Assembly (NCBI GenBank): GCA_036398095.1
Contig: DASWHR010000055.1
Span: forward strand, 1 to 61,016
Direction of reading: 5' to 3'
DNA from: DASWHR01 sp036398095
GTDB lineage: Bacteria; Actinomycetota; AC-67
Length of the DNA stretch: 61,016 nt
Under the pieces are notes generated by a model. That model had not been told where the DNA came from and searched no databases. It worked only from the letters and a program-made list of their open reading frames with translations. The position numbers and the translations under genes were made by a program. Positions within the stretch are counted from its first letter, which is position 1; each line of letters begins with the position of its first letter. Shown one piece after another: positions 43,547 to 52,235 of the stretch.

Positions 43547-45090
43547 CGCCATCGCTTCAGCGTCGTGCACAGGAAGCCGTCGCCGCTGGGACGCCAGCGG
43601 TAGAAGTCGGCGCGGTCGCCGCGCTTTTCGACGCGGACGACGACGCCGCAGTTGAAGATCGTTCGCTCACGCGGCGTCAGCGCGCCGACAAAGCCGCCGG
43701 CCGTGTAGTTGCCGAGCGAATCCAGCGCCGCCCGCAGCGATTCGCGCGTCAGGTTCGCGCCGGCGCGCGCGACCGACTCGACGAACATCGCCGCCCCCGC
43801 CCATCCCTGCGCACCGAACGAGGTGGCATCGGCGGTCGGGAAATACTTCGACAGCGTCGAAAGGTAGTCGCCCATCACCGGATGCTGCGGCTCGGTGAAG
43901 GGCACATGCGGGATCCACAGGTACGCGCCGATCGCCTGTTCGGCCGCCTCGGCGAGCAGCTTGGGATCGTAGGCCGACAGTTGGAAGTACACGACCGGGT
44001 CGCGACCGATCCGCTGCCGCCACGACACCTTGTAGCGGCCCATCGACCGCAGCAGCTTGATGTTGGAGTTGATCTCCATGCTGGAATACACCGCGTCGAC
44101 GTTTCCCGAGATCATCCGCTGAATCAGCGGATCGTAGGCCGCGTCGGTCGAGACGGGGTTGACGTCGTAGAGCTGATCGTCGGGCACGTAGCTCTTGTCT
44201 TGCCGCGATGCGACCACGTCGCACGGCGAGGATGTCGCGTCGGTCGTGGACGGATGCTTGCGAAACCGGCACCAGGCATGGTTGACGGCCCACTGCTGCG
44301 CGAGTCCTTGGTCCTTGGAGATGTCCAGCGTCGAGTGATACATCACCGCGCCGCGCGTGCCGGCTCCGCCGAGCGTCTCCGACGCCATGATCGTGTAGTA
44401 GGCGTGATCGCCGATCGTGTTGCGCGTCAGCCCGCCGAGCGGCGACCAATACACCGGCGGCGTGCCGCTGGGACAGTCCTCTCCCTGCGCGCGGTTATAG
44501 GACAGCGCGAACCCGCCGACGTCGGGCACGCCGCGCCCGCACAGATACGCCGCGCTGGCCTTGTCGACGGCCGTGAGCATGCCGACGATCGCGAACACCT
44601 TGTCGGATTCGACAAGCTTCTTCGCCGCGGTCAGGTGCGCGTCGGCGTTGAGCCGGTCGTCCTGCACGATCAGCGTGAGCGTTCGGCCGCAGATCCCGCC
44701 GGCGTCGTTGACCTTCTTGAAGTAGGCGGCGACGGCCTGTGTCATCGGATAGAACGAGCCGGGAAGCGGCCCGGAGCGCGCGACGATCGTGCCGACCTTG
44801 ATCTGGGTGGCGGTGACGCCGCGATCGGGATCGGACGCGATCGGCGTGCAGCCGCTGGGTCCGAAGCGCACGCGCGGGCCGCCGGTCGCGCCGGCCGCCG
44901 GCGACGCGGTCGCGTCGCCGGGCGGGATGGCGACCGGGTTGCCGGCGGCGTCGGTCGCGGCGGCATCGCCGGGAACGAAGGTCGTGCCGGCCGCGGTCTT
45001 GGGCAGCCGGTTGCCGCACGCGACGGCCAGCAGCGCGGCGACGGCGAAGCCGGCGGCGATGCGGTGCGATCTGGTGCGAACGGGACTCAT
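43543..45090 (-). CDS. Branched-chain type ABC substrate-binding lipoprotein
   Basis: A 515-residue periplasmic-binding-protein-fold lipoprotein. The lipobox LAVAC puts the acylated Cys at residue 25, a Pro/Ala/Thr/Gly-rich linker runs to about 75, and the type I binding fold follows (ITLIVQDDRLNAD-like and DKVFAIVGMLTAVD). Extra cysteines occur in the mature part (CGR, CRF, CDV). No permease or ATPase gene adjoins it; the LivHM-LivG-LivF cluster at 28435-31860 lacks a binding protein, so the two might serve each other. It is coupled to the dead aldehyde dehydrogenase. Confidence 0.85.
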   Translation of the reverse strand: MSPVRTRSHRIAAGFAVAALLAVACGNRLPKTAAGTTFVPGDAAATDAAGNPVAIPPGDATASPAAGATGGPRVRFGPSGCTPIASDPDRGVTATQIKVGTIVARSGPLPGSFYPMTQAVAAYFKKVNDAGGICGRTLTLIVQDDRLNADAHLTAAKKLVESDKVFAIVGMLTAVDKASAAYLCGRGVPDVGGFALSYNRAQGEDCPSGTPPVYWSPLGGLTRNTIGDHAYYTIMASETLGGAGTRGAVMYHSTLDISKDQGLAQQWAVNHAWCRFRKHPSTTDATSSPCDVVASRQDKSYVPDDQLYDVNPVSTDAAYDPLIQRMISGNVDAVYSSMEINSNIKLLRSMGRYKVSWRQRIGRDPVVYFQLSAYDPKLLAEAAEQAIGAYLWIPHVPFTEPQHPVMGDYLSTLSKYFPTADATSFGAQGWAGAAMFVESVARAGANLTRESLRAALDSLGNYTAGGFVGALTPRERTIFNCGVVVRVEKRGDRADFYRWRPSGDGFLCTTLKRWR

Positions 45091-45099
45091 GCGACACCA

Positions 45100-45105
45100 A
45101 TCGTA
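45100..45105 (-). promoter_or_regulatory. TACGAT -10 box for the binding-protein operon
   Basis: TACGAT on the minus strand lies 9 bases before the ATG of the substrate-binding protein, predicting a leader of about two bases. Confidence 0.4.
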
Positions 45106-45136
45106 CCCCGGACGCGCCGGCGCGCGAAGGACGGGA

Positions 45137-45976
45137 TTACTCGCCCGAGCGCAACCGGTCGCGAATCGCGGGATCGCGCAGATACGTGCCGGCGAGCGTG
45201 CGCGGCCGTGCGCGGAGCGGGTTGAGCGCGCGGCCGTAGCGGCGCGCGACCGACGAGGCCATCAGCAACCCGCGATCGGTGGGCTGCATGGACTGGAGCG
45301 TGCCGTTGCGCGCCACCCCGAGCCGATGCAAGCGGATCTCGGTGATCTTGCGTGTGTGATCCAGGAAGCCGGGAAGCTGAGACAGCACCGGATGATCGGC
45401 GAAGCGTGCCCGCGCATAGTCCGCGAGCTTGCCGACGCCGGCCATCGAAACGAGCGCCAGGCCCAGCAGATGCCGGGCGTGCGAGCGGTCGCGCCGCAGC
45501 GCCTTCATCGTCTGCTCCTCGCCGAACGCAACGTGTCCTTCCTCTTGTCTCGCGAGACCGTTGAGCAGCGTGCGGATGTCGGAATCGGGAAGCGTGTCGA
45601 CCAGCGCATAGATCGCGCTGAGCACGAACCCTTCGCCGAGCGCCATCTCGACGAAGCAATGCTCGGTGAACGTCGCGCCGGCAAAGTCGGTCGCGAGAAA
45701 CTTCAGAATCCGGTTGGGCGGCTGCGGCTCCTGATCCAGCGAAGCGAGGATCCGAAGGAAGACCTTGACATGGGCCATCTCTTCGTTGGCTTGCCGCGCC
45801 AGGAACTGAGCGGCATCGAAGTCGGGGGCGCGTTCCAGCCAGTGGCCGACTTGGACGCCGGTGATCTCGCCGTAAAGGAACTGGGAGAAGATCCAGCCGA
45901 GGACGTCGCGGTCGCGTTCCAGATCGAAGGACGCCCCCTCGAAGTCGTAGGTCATCTCCTCGCGCGTGACGAGCAT
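45137..45976 (-). CDS. Ferritin-like di-iron protein
   Basis: A 279-residue helical protein with a full set of likely di-iron ligands: E37 (YGEITG), E66-x2-H69 (NEEMAH), E110 or E115 (FVEMALGEG) and E145-x2-H148 (RQEEGH). This is the four-helix ferritin-like/R2-like arrangement used by oxygenases, oxidases and MiaE-type hydroxylases. The C-terminal third is basic and has no assigned domain. The substrate is unknown. TAGCAT sits six bases before the ATG. Confidence 0.8.
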   Translation of the reverse strand: MLVTREEMTYDFEGASFDLERDRDVLGWIFSQFLYGEITGVQVGHWLERAPDFDAAQFLARQANEEMAHVKVFLRILASLDQEPQPPNRILKFLATDFAGATFTEHCFVEMALGEGFVLSAIYALVDTLPDSDIRTLLNGLARQEEGHVAFGEEQTMKALRRDRSHARHLLGLALVSMAGVGKLADYARARFADHPVLSQLPGFLDHTRKITEIRLHRLGVARNGTLQSMQPTDRGLLMASSVARRYGRALNPLRARPRTLAGTYLRDPAIRDRLRSGE

Positions 45977-45982
45977 GGATCG

Positions 45983-45988
45983 ATGCTA
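45983..45988 (-). promoter_or_regulatory. TAGCAT -10 box, leaderless-type
   Basis: TAGCAT on the minus strand lies 6 bases before the ATG of the ferritin-like gene, although the DUF6687-like gene ends only nine bases upstream; the box suggests its own promoter. Confidence 0.45.
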
Positions 45989-46912
45989 ACCGGTCGCGGC
46001 GCCGGCCAGGTAGCCGGCCACGATCTCGACGATCCGGTTTCGATCGAGTGTCGTGTCACCGTCGGGACGCGTGTCGGGAGTGAGGCCGCCGATGCTGCCG
46101 GCCAGCCAGGCAATCTCGTCTTCGTCCGACAGCAGGGTCGCGAGCGGTTTCATCTCGACGCGCGGCATGACCGGAAGCGAGCGGAAGTCGACCCACGACT
46201 CGTAGCGATAGCGCAGCGTCGGTTCGTCCAAGCCGACCGTCAGGACCCGGAAGCATCCGGTCGCCGAGTTGATCGCCATCTCGTGCGGATCGTCGTCGAA
46301 GTCGCCGACCGTGACAATTGCGAGGTCGATGTCGGGTCGTTCCTCGATCGTGATCCGGCCGTCGTGGATCGCTTGCAGCGTTTCGCCGAGCCGCGCGTCT
46401 TCTTCCTCCCACAGGCCGCGCCACGGCTCGATGTCGTCGAGCATCTGCGGCAGCAACGTCAGCGTTTCGCGATAGAGCGCTCCGGCGAACTGTTCGTAGG
46501 GCAGGGCCAGCGTCTCGGGCGGCAGCGGCGAGGTGTCCTCGTCCTCGTAGGCCGACAGCGTCATAGACACGCGTGCGGCGAGCCGGTCGCGGACGACGCC
46601 GAAGTCGCCGGCCCGGGCGACGTCGATGAGCTGGTCGCGGCGGGCGATCGCATCCTCGGGATGCACGATCGCGTAGATGCCGCAGAGGCCGTCTTCGTCG
46701 AAGTGGTTGTTGCTGACCATCTCGGCGGTGACGTGATGTTCGGGGTGGTCCAGATAGTGGAATGCGATCTGCGTGGACAGGTCGTCGGCGAGCGCGAGCG
46801 GCGTGCCGCTCCCCTTCCAGTGGCTCAGCACGATCACGGTCCCGTCGGTGCCGGTGCCGTCGACGACGATGTTGGGCTCGCCGCCCATCTCCTCGTACGG
46901 CACGTATCGCAT
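45986..46912 (-). CDS. DUF6687-like conserved protein
   Basis: A 308-residue acidic protein opening with MRYVPYEEMGGEPNIVVDG and containing LSHWKGSGTP and VSNNHFDEDG. This pattern matches what I recall of the DUF6687 family, which has no assigned activity; the match should be taken as tentative. Several His/Asp/Asn-rich segments (HPEHHVTAE, NNHFDEDG) look like a possible metal site, as in DHH-type phosphoesterases. It precedes the ferritin-like gene by nine bases on the same strand. Confidence 0.65.
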   Translation of the reverse strand: MRYVPYEEMGGEPNIVVDGTGTDGTVIVLSHWKGSGTPLALADDLSTQIAFHYLDHPEHHVTAEMVSNNHFDEDGLCGIYAIVHPEDAIARRDQLIDVARAGDFGVVRDRLAARVSMTLSAYEDEDTSPLPPETLALPYEQFAGALYRETLTLLPQMLDDIEPWRGLWEEEDARLGETLQAIHDGRITIEERPDIDLAIVTVGDFDDDPHEMAINSATGCFRVLTVGLDEPTLRYRYESWVDFRSLPVMPRVEMKPLATLLSDEDEIAWLAGSIGGLTPDTRPDGDTTLDRNRIVEIVAGYLAGAATG

Positions 46913-46943
46913 CGGCTCTACGGTACCGCACCCAGCCGCGATC

Positions 46944-47873
46944 TCACTGCAGGAATCCGCCGGTGAAGATCTCGCACGGGATCGCGCGGCCGTCGACGGT
47001 CAAGACGCTTCCGGCCGGACAGGTGCGCGGCACGACCAGCGCGGCCGAGACCGCCGCGATGAAGACGAACGCGGCGAACGCCGCCACGACCCGGCCGTCG
47101 CGCAGCTTCGCGGACGCCTCGAACACGGCGCCCATCGCGAAGCCTGCGACCAGTCCGCCCAGATGCGCGAAGTTATCGATCGGGCCGACCAAGCCCAGCA
47201 GCAGATTGATGCCGACCAGCATCAGCAAGCTCTGCAACTGCTGCCGTGCGCCCGACAGGTTCCGGTGCCGCGCATAGAAGGCGATCCACGCGCCGAGGAT
47301 GCCGAACACGGCGCCCGACGCGCCCGCGGCGATCCCGAATCCGTCGTTGAACGTGAGCGACGCGGCGCCGCCGAGCAAGCCGCTGGCGAAGTAGAGCGAG
47401 AGGAAGCGCGCCTTGCCGTATCGCTCCTCCATCGGCGGGCCGAAGATGGTGAGCGCGAACATGTTGAATACCAGATGCAGCAGGCCGATGTGGACGAACA
47501 TCGAGCTAAAGAGCCGCCACCATTGGCCCTCCGGGAGGGGCCGAACGAGCGCGCCGAACCGCACCAGCGTGCGCTGCGCCTGCGGGGCGCCGGTGGCGAA
47601 CATCAACACGAAGATCACAACGTTGATCCCGACGATGATCCCGCTGAGCCGCTGGACGTTCAAGCGGCGAACCACCGGCATCGTTTCGGCCTTGGTGCGA
47701 ACGCGATAGGCGGTCTGCCCGAGCGCGCCTTCGCGCATCCGGCCGGCGCACACCGGACAGTGATTGCCGACGGCCGCGGGAATCATGTCCTCAGGGCATA
47801 TCGGACGCTCGCATCGCGAACAGGACACCAGCGTGAGGCGGTCGGGATGAAACGCGCATGGCTGCTCGGGCAT
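46944..47873 (-). CDS. Rhomboid intramembrane protease with N-terminal zinc finger
   Basis: A 309-residue protein. Residues 1-45 carry a B-box-like cysteine/histidine cluster (CAFHP, CSRCERPIC, HCPVC). A six-segment rhomboid domain follows: WWRLFSSMFVHIG with H128 and H133, the nucleophile S186 in GASGAVFG, and the catalytic H237 in AHLGG. It cleaves membrane-protein substrates within the bilayer; the cytosolic finger may recruit substrates. It is divergent from rlmN with 57 bases between the start codons. Confidence 0.92.
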   Translation of the reverse strand: MPEQPCAFHPDRLTLVSCSRCERPICPEDMIPAAVGNHCPVCAGRMREGALGQTAYRVRTKAETMPVVRRLNVQRLSGIIVGINVVIFVLMFATGAPQAQRTLVRFGALVRPLPEGQWWRLFSSMFVHIGLLHLVFNMFALTIFGPPMEERYGKARFLSLYFASGLLGGAASLTFNDGFGIAAGASGAVFGILGAWIAFYARHRNLSGARQQLQSLLMLVGINLLLGLVGPIDNFAHLGGLVAGFAMGAVFEASAKLRDGRVVAAFAAFVFIAAVSAALVVPRTCPAGSVLTVDGRAIPCEIFTGGFLQ

Positions 47874-47883
47874 TATGGCCGGG

Positions 47884-47889
47884 AGTCTA
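47884..47889 (-). promoter_or_regulatory. TAGACT -10-like box for the rhomboid gene
   Basis: TAGACT on the minus strand lies 10 bases before the rhomboid ATG. Confidence 0.35.
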
Positions 47890-47918
47890 TCGGCCGACCG
47901 AGGACCGCGCCGGACCAC

Positions 47919-47924
47919 TACACT
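47919..47924 (+). promoter_or_regulatory. TACACT -10 box, leaderless-type, for rlmN
   Basis: TACACT lies 6 bases before the rlmN ATG; no ribosome site is visible in the short divergent gap. Confidence 0.5.
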
Positions 47925-47930
47925 GGACGC

Positions 47931-48998
47931 ATGCATCCCGCCGACTTGTTCGCTTTGACCAAGGCCGATTGGCGCGCGCTCGCGGCCGACATCGACGAGC
48001 CCGGCTTTCGCGGCGAGCAGATTCATCGGTGGATCCACCTTGATCTGGCCGGCTCGTTCGATCAGATGACGAACCTGTCGAAGGCGTTGCGCGCGGCGCT
48101 GACCCAGCGCTTCGGCGCGGCGTTCGCGACGCCGGCCGTGGTGCAGACGGGCGACCGCGGCGCGACCCAGAAGGCGCTGTTTCGTTTCGAGGGCGACGCG
48201 CTGGCCGAAACGGTTCTGATGGCGTATCCGGATCGCGTGACGGTGTGCATCTCCTCGCAGGCCGGGTGCGGCATGGGGTGTCCGTTCTGCGCAACCGGGC
48301 AGATGGGATTGCTGCGCAACCTATCCGCCGGCGAGATCGTCGCGCAGGTGCTGTGGGCGGCGCGAACGCTCCGCGATCTGGATCTGCCCGACGAATGGAC
48401 GCGGCGGGTCTCGAACGTGGTGTTCATGGGGATGGGCGAGCCGCTCGCGAACTTCGATCGAGTCTGGGAGGCGGTCGAGCGGATTCACGACCCGGACGGG
48501 TTCAACCTGTCCGCGCGCGGAATGACCATCTCGACCGTCGGGGTTCTGCCGGGGATGAGGCGGCTCGCGTCGGCGGCGTTGCCGGTGACGCTTGCGCTGT
48601 CGCTGCACGCGCCCAACGACGAGCTTCGCTCGCGGCTGGTGCCGCTCAACGAGCGGTATCCCATCAAGGATCTATTGAATGCGGCGCGCGCGCATCGGAA
48701 GGCGCACGGCCGGCGCGTGTCGATTGAGTACGCGATGATCGGCGGCGTCAACGACTCCGACGATCAGGCGCGCGAGCTGGCCCGGCTGCTGCGGGGCGAC
48801 GATTTCCACGTCAACCTGATCCCGCTCAACCCGACGCCGGGCTTCGAGGGTCCGGGCTCGCCGGCCAAGCAGATCGAACGATTCCGGTCGCTGCTGGAGG
48901 CAGGCGGCGTGAATGCGACGGTGCGCCGCAACCGCGGTACCGACATCGACGCGGCCTGCGGCCAGCTCGGCGCGCGTGCGGTCGCGGCCGGCGCGTAG
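47931..48998 (+). CDS. rlmN: Dual-specificity rRNA/tRNA adenine C2-methyltransferase RlmN
   Basis: A 355-residue radical-SAM enzyme that methylates A2503 of 23S rRNA and A37 of some tRNAs in known bacteria. The [4Fe-4S] motif is C113-x3-C117-x2-C120 (CGMGCPFC). The family strings ISSQAGC, FMGMGEPLANFD, LALSLHAPND and NLIPLNPTPG are present, and a C-terminal Cys in DIDAACGQL is the expected resolving residue. Full length. Confidence 0.97.
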   Translation: MHPADLFALTKADWRALAADIDEPGFRGEQIHRWIHLDLAGSFDQMTNLSKALRAALTQRFGAAFATPAVVQTGDRGATQKALFRFEGDALAETVLMAYPDRVTVCISSQAGCGMGCPFCATGQMGLLRNLSAGEIVAQVLWAARTLRDLDLPDEWTRRVSNVVFMGMGEPLANFDRVWEAVERIHDPDGFNLSARGMTISTVGVLPGMRRLASAALPVTLALSLHAPNDELRSRLVPLNERYPIKDLLNAARAHRKAHGRRVSIEYAMIGGVNDSDDQARELARLLRGDDFHVNLIPLNPTPGFEGPGSPAKQIERFRSLLEAGGVNATVRRNRGTDIDAACGQLGARAVAAGA

Positions 48999-49001
48999 AC
49001 T
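48996..49001 (+). promoter_or_regulatory. TAGACT -10-like box over the rlmN stop
   Basis: TAGACT begins at the rlmN stop codon and lies 10 bases before the ATG of the next methyltransferase gene. Confidence 0.3.
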
Positions 49002-49011
49002 CCGCCCGGCC

Positions 49012-49872
49012 ATGGATTCCAAGACGCTCAACCTGCTCGTCCACGACCGCGAGGCCGCCTGCTACGACGAGCGTTTCGCGATCGACTATTCGCGGATCGC
49101 GCGCGCCGTTCGGCTCGATATGGAGTCGCTGCTCGGCTCCTCGCCCGCGGTGGCGCGCCGGGCGCTGGATTTCTGCTGCGGCACCGGCTACGCGGCGATC
49201 GGTTTGGCGGCCGCGGGCTATGCGACCGAGGTGCATGCGTGCGACCTGTCTTCTGCGATGCTCGAGCGCACGCAGAAGAACGCCGCCGATGCGGGAGTCG
49301 CAGTGCCGGTCGCGCAGTGCGACGGCGAGATGTTGCCGTATGCGGACTCGTCGTTCGACCTGGTCGTCGCGCGCGGCGCGCTGCATCATCTTCCCTCGCC
49401 GCTTGACGGGCTGCGCGAGGTGCGCCGCGTCCTGCAACCGGGCGGGACCGCCGTCGTCCTCGCCGAGCCGACCGAGGCCGGAGAAAAGCAGGTCGCCGCG
49501 GTCGTCGGCACCCTTGCGCGCGGCGTGGATGCGCTGCGTCGCCGGCGGGGCCGCGACAAAGACCCCGAGCATCACCAGTGGGAGCTCGCGTCGATGGCCG
49601 CGAATCTGCACACGTTCTCGCGTCGGGACATCGCCTCGCTCGCGCGCGAGGCGGGATTCGCCGACGTGCGCGTCGAGACCGCCTGGTGGTCGTGGATTCT
49701 GGCGCTGGGATTGAACTATTACCTGTCCGGCGAATCGCGGTTCGTCGAGTCGAATCCCGCGGCGCGATCGATTCGCTACGCGCTCGTGGACGGCGCGCAG
49801 ATGCTCGACCGTTTCGCCGGAACGCTGGTGCCGGCGCGCTGGCGGCACACCGTGCAGGCGGTGCTGCGGTGA
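49012..49872 (+). CDS. Class I SAM-dependent methyltransferase
   Basis: A 286-residue methyltransferase: motif I ALDFCCGTGYAAIGLAAAG, then HACDLSSAML, YADSSFDLVVARGALHHL and LQPGGTAVVLAEP. The C-terminal 100 residues include a Trp-rich hydrophobic stretch (WWSWILALGLNYYL), perhaps a lipid-like substrate or membrane contact. The stop overlaps the start of the hydrolase gene by four bases. Confidence 0.85.
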   Translation: MDSKTLNLLVHDREAACYDERFAIDYSRIARAVRLDMESLLGSSPAVARRALDFCCGTGYAAIGLAAAGYATEVHACDLSSAMLERTQKNAADAGVAVPVAQCDGEMLPYADSSFDLVVARGALHHLPSPLDGLREVRRVLQPGGTAVVLAEPTEAGEKQVAAVVGTLARGVDALRRRRGRDKDPEHHQWELASMAANLHTFSRRDIASLAREAGFADVRVETAWWSWILALGLNYYLSGESRFVESNPAARSIRYALVDGAQMLDRFAGTLVPARWRHTVQAVLR

Positions 49873-50507
49873 AATTTGCGTGGGAGGGCGGCGAGGTCAC
49901 CGGCACGTGGGACGTGCCCGAGTCCGGGACGCGCGCCGCCTTGGTCCTTGGTCACGGCGCCGGCAGCGACTACCGCGCGAAGCTGCTCCAGGCCGTCGCG
50001 GCGGCGATGGCGTCGCGCGGGGTGGCGACGCTGCGCTTCAACTTCCCCTACAAGGAAGCCGGCCGCAAGATGCCCGATCCGCAGCCGAAGCTGGAAGCAT
50101 GCTTCCGTGCCGTGGCCGAGACGGTCGCATCGCAAATCACGCCGGTGTTTCTGGGCGGGAAGTCGCTCGGCGGCCGGATCGCCTCGCACGTGGCCGCGGC
50201 CGGCTTCCCCGCCGCGGGACTGATCTTCCTGGGCTATCCGCTGCATCCGCCGGGCAAGCCCGAAAAGATCCGCGACGCGCATCTGCCCGCCGTCGCATGT
50301 CCGATGCTGTTCCTGCAAGGCACGCGCGATGCGTTCTGTGCGCCGGATCTGCTGGCCGCGACCATGGCGAAGCTTCCCAACGCGACACTCGCACCGATCG
50401 AAGGCGGCGATCATTCGTTCAAAGTCTCCGGCCGCGATCCCGCCGACGTCACCGAAGAGCTGATCGAACGCACCGGCGCCTTCATCGAATCCACCCTCGC
50501 GTCCTGA
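49869..50507 (+). CDS. Alpha/beta hydrolase, KANL3/Tex30-like
   Basis: A 212-residue hydrolase-fold protein. LVLGHGAGSDYRAKL and LRFNFPYKEAG are hallmarks of the KANL3/Tex30-like family; the nucleophile is S99 in GGKSLGGR, with Asp in QGTRDAFC and His in GGDHSF completing the triad. Substrate unknown. The GTG start overlaps the preceding methyltransferase gene. Confidence 0.85.
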   Translation: MKFAWEGGEVTGTWDVPESGTRAALVLGHGAGSDYRAKLLQAVAAAMASRGVATLRFNFPYKEAGRKMPDPQPKLEACFRAVAETVASQITPVFLGGKSLGGRIASHVAAAGFPAAGLIFLGYPLHPPGKPEKIRDAHLPAVACPMLFLQGTRDAFCAPDLLAATMAKLPNATLAPIEGGDHSFKVSGRDPADVTEELIERTGAFIESTLAS

Positions 50508-50583
50508 TTCGCGCGTTCTGCCGGGACGGGACTCGGGCCCCGACACCGGGCATCATCGGCCGAGCATTGGAAAGGGCTGGTGA

Positions 50584-50589
50584 TACCAT
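50584..50589 (+). promoter_or_regulatory. TACCAT -10 box, leaderless-type
   Basis: TACCAT lies 7 bases before the ATG of the Uma2 gene. Confidence 0.5.
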
Positions 50590-50596
50590 TCGACGC

Positions 50597-51133
50597 ATGG
50601 CGGGCGGGCTTACGTACGCGGACTTGGCGGCGTTTCCGGACGACGGCCTTCGGCGCGAGCTCATCCACGGGGAGCTCATCGTGACGCCGTCACCGCTGGT
50701 TCGCCATCAACGGCTGGTCGGTTTTCTGCATCTCCGACTGGCCGGGTTCGTCGAGCAGCACGGCGGAGGCGAAGTCTTCCTCGCTCCCATGGACGTGCTT
50801 TTTTCGAACGACAGCGTGATCGAGCCGGATCTGTTCTTCATCCCATCGGACTCATCCGAGATCATCACGCGAGCCAACATTCAAGGCGTCCCCGCGCTTG
50901 TCATCGAAGTGATGTCCGACGCGCGCATCGACCGGATCCGCAAACGCGATCTGTATGCCGAGTTCGGCGTTCCCGAATACTGGATCGTCGATCCAGAAGC
51001 CGACCGCGTCGAGGTCTATACGATGCGCGACGGCGGATACGGGAAACCGGCGATCGTCGAACCGGGCGAAACGCTCACCTGCGACGCAATTGGCGGCTTC
51101 ACGCTCGACGTCACGACTCTGTTCGCGCGATAA
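50597..51133 (+). CDS. Uma2-family (DUF820) endonuclease-like protein
   Basis: A 178-residue PD-(D/E)XK-fold protein. ELIHGELIV near the N-terminus, EPDLFFI (catalytic Asp), LVIEVMSD (catalytic Glu), and a Lys in RIRKRDLYAEFGVPEYWIVDP fit the family. Uma2 proteins are common in cyanobacteria, Chloroflexi and actinobacteria; their role is not settled. No toxin-antitoxin or transposon partner is adjacent. Confidence 0.88.
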   Translation: MAGGLTYADLAAFPDDGLRRELIHGELIVTPSPLVRHQRLVGFLHLRLAGFVEQHGGGEVFLAPMDVLFSNDSVIEPDLFFIPSDSSEIITRANIQGVPALVIEVMSDARIDRIRKRDLYAEFGVPEYWIVDPEADRVEVYTMRDGGYGKPAIVEPGETLTCDAIGGFTLDVTTLFAR

Positions 51134-51144
51134 GCGGCCGGTGG

Positions 51145-51150
51145 TAGGCT
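51145..51150 (+). promoter_or_regulatory. TAGGCT -10-like box
   Basis: TAGGCT lies 10 bases before the ATG of the hydroxy-acid oxidase gene. Confidence 0.3.
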
Positions 51151-51160
51151 CCGCGGCGCC

Positions 51161-52222
51161 ATGGAGCCGATCAACCTTCACGAATTCGAAGCCGTCGCGC
51201 GCGAGATCTTGCCGCGCAACGCATACGACTACTACGCCGGCGGGTCCGACGACGAGATCACGCTCGCAGAAAACCGCGACGCGTTCGCCAGACGATCGCT
51301 GAAGTATCGCGTGTTGGTGGACGTCGCCGAGCGGAACATGTCCACGCGACTGCTCGATTCGATCCTGCCCCATCCGATCCTGCTGGCGCCCACGGCGCTG
51401 CACAAGATGGCCCATCCCGAGGGGGAAGCCGCGACCGCGCGCGGCGCCGCGGCGGCCGGCGCGCTGCAGTGCGTGTCGACGATCTCGACCGTGTCGCTGG
51501 AGGACGTGATGGAGGCGGCGCCGCAGTCACCGAAATGGTTCCAGCTCTACGTGTATTCGGATCGGGCCGTCACCGAATCGCTGGTGAAGCGCGCGTACGC
51601 CGCCGGCTATCGCGCGATCGTGCTGACCGTCGACCTGCCGGTGCTGGGCCGGCGCGAACGCGACTTCCGCAACGTGTTCACGATTCCCGAAGGAATCACA
51701 CTGGCGAACTTCACCACTCCGCCACCGCGTCCCGAAGGCGGCAGCGCGCTCGCATCGTGGGCGTCGGATCTGTCGACCCATTCACTCACATGGCGCGACA
51801 TCGACTGGCTTCGCTCGCTGTCGCCGCTGCCGATCATCCTCAAGGGTTTGGTGCGCGCCGATGACGCGATCCGCGCCGCCGACAGCGGCGTCGAGGCGAT
51901 CTGGGTCTCCAACCACGGCGGCCGCCAGCTCGACACCTCGGTCGCGACGATCGATGCGCTGGAAGAAGTCGCCGAGGCAACCGAAGGCCGCATCCCGCTG
52001 ATCGTGGACGGCGGCATCCGGCGCGGCACCGACGTGTTGAAGGCGATCGCGCTGGGTGCTTCGGCCGTCGCGATCGGCCGGCCGCAACTGTGGGCGCTCG
52101 CCGCCGGAGGGGCCGACGGCGTCACACGCGCCGTCAACATGCTCCGCGAAGAGTTGTCGGTGGCAATGGCGCTCGCCGGCTGCCCGTCGCTCACCGAGAT
52201 CACGCCCGATCTCATCGCGTAA
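51161..52222 (+). CDS. FMN-dependent alpha-hydroxy-acid oxidase/dehydrogenase
   Basis: A 353-residue TIM-barrel flavoprotein of the LldD / glycolate oxidase family. RNAYDYYAGGSDDEIT near the N-terminus, LLAPTALHKMAHPEGE, and the active-site H252 in SNHGGRQLD with the phosphate-binding DGGIRRGTDVLKA are all present. It oxidises L-lactate, glycolate, mandelate or related acids; the membrane-insertion loop of true LldD is short here. A cupin gene follows 13 bases later. Confidence 0.92.
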   Translation: MEPINLHEFEAVAREILPRNAYDYYAGGSDDEITLAENRDAFARRSLKYRVLVDVAERNMSTRLLDSILPHPILLAPTALHKMAHPEGEAATARGAAAAGALQCVSTISTVSLEDVMEAAPQSPKWFQLYVYSDRAVTESLVKRAYAAGYRAIVLTVDLPVLGRRERDFRNVFTIPEGITLANFTTPPPRPEGGSALASWASDLSTHSLTWRDIDWLRSLSPLPIILKGLVRADDAIRAADSGVEAIWVSNHGGRQLDTSVATIDALEEVAEATEGRIPLIVDGGIRRGTDVLKAIALGASAVAIGRPQLWALAAGGADGVTRAVNMLREELSVAMALAGCPSLTEITPDLIA

Positions 52223-52235
52223 GGGGAGGACAGTG

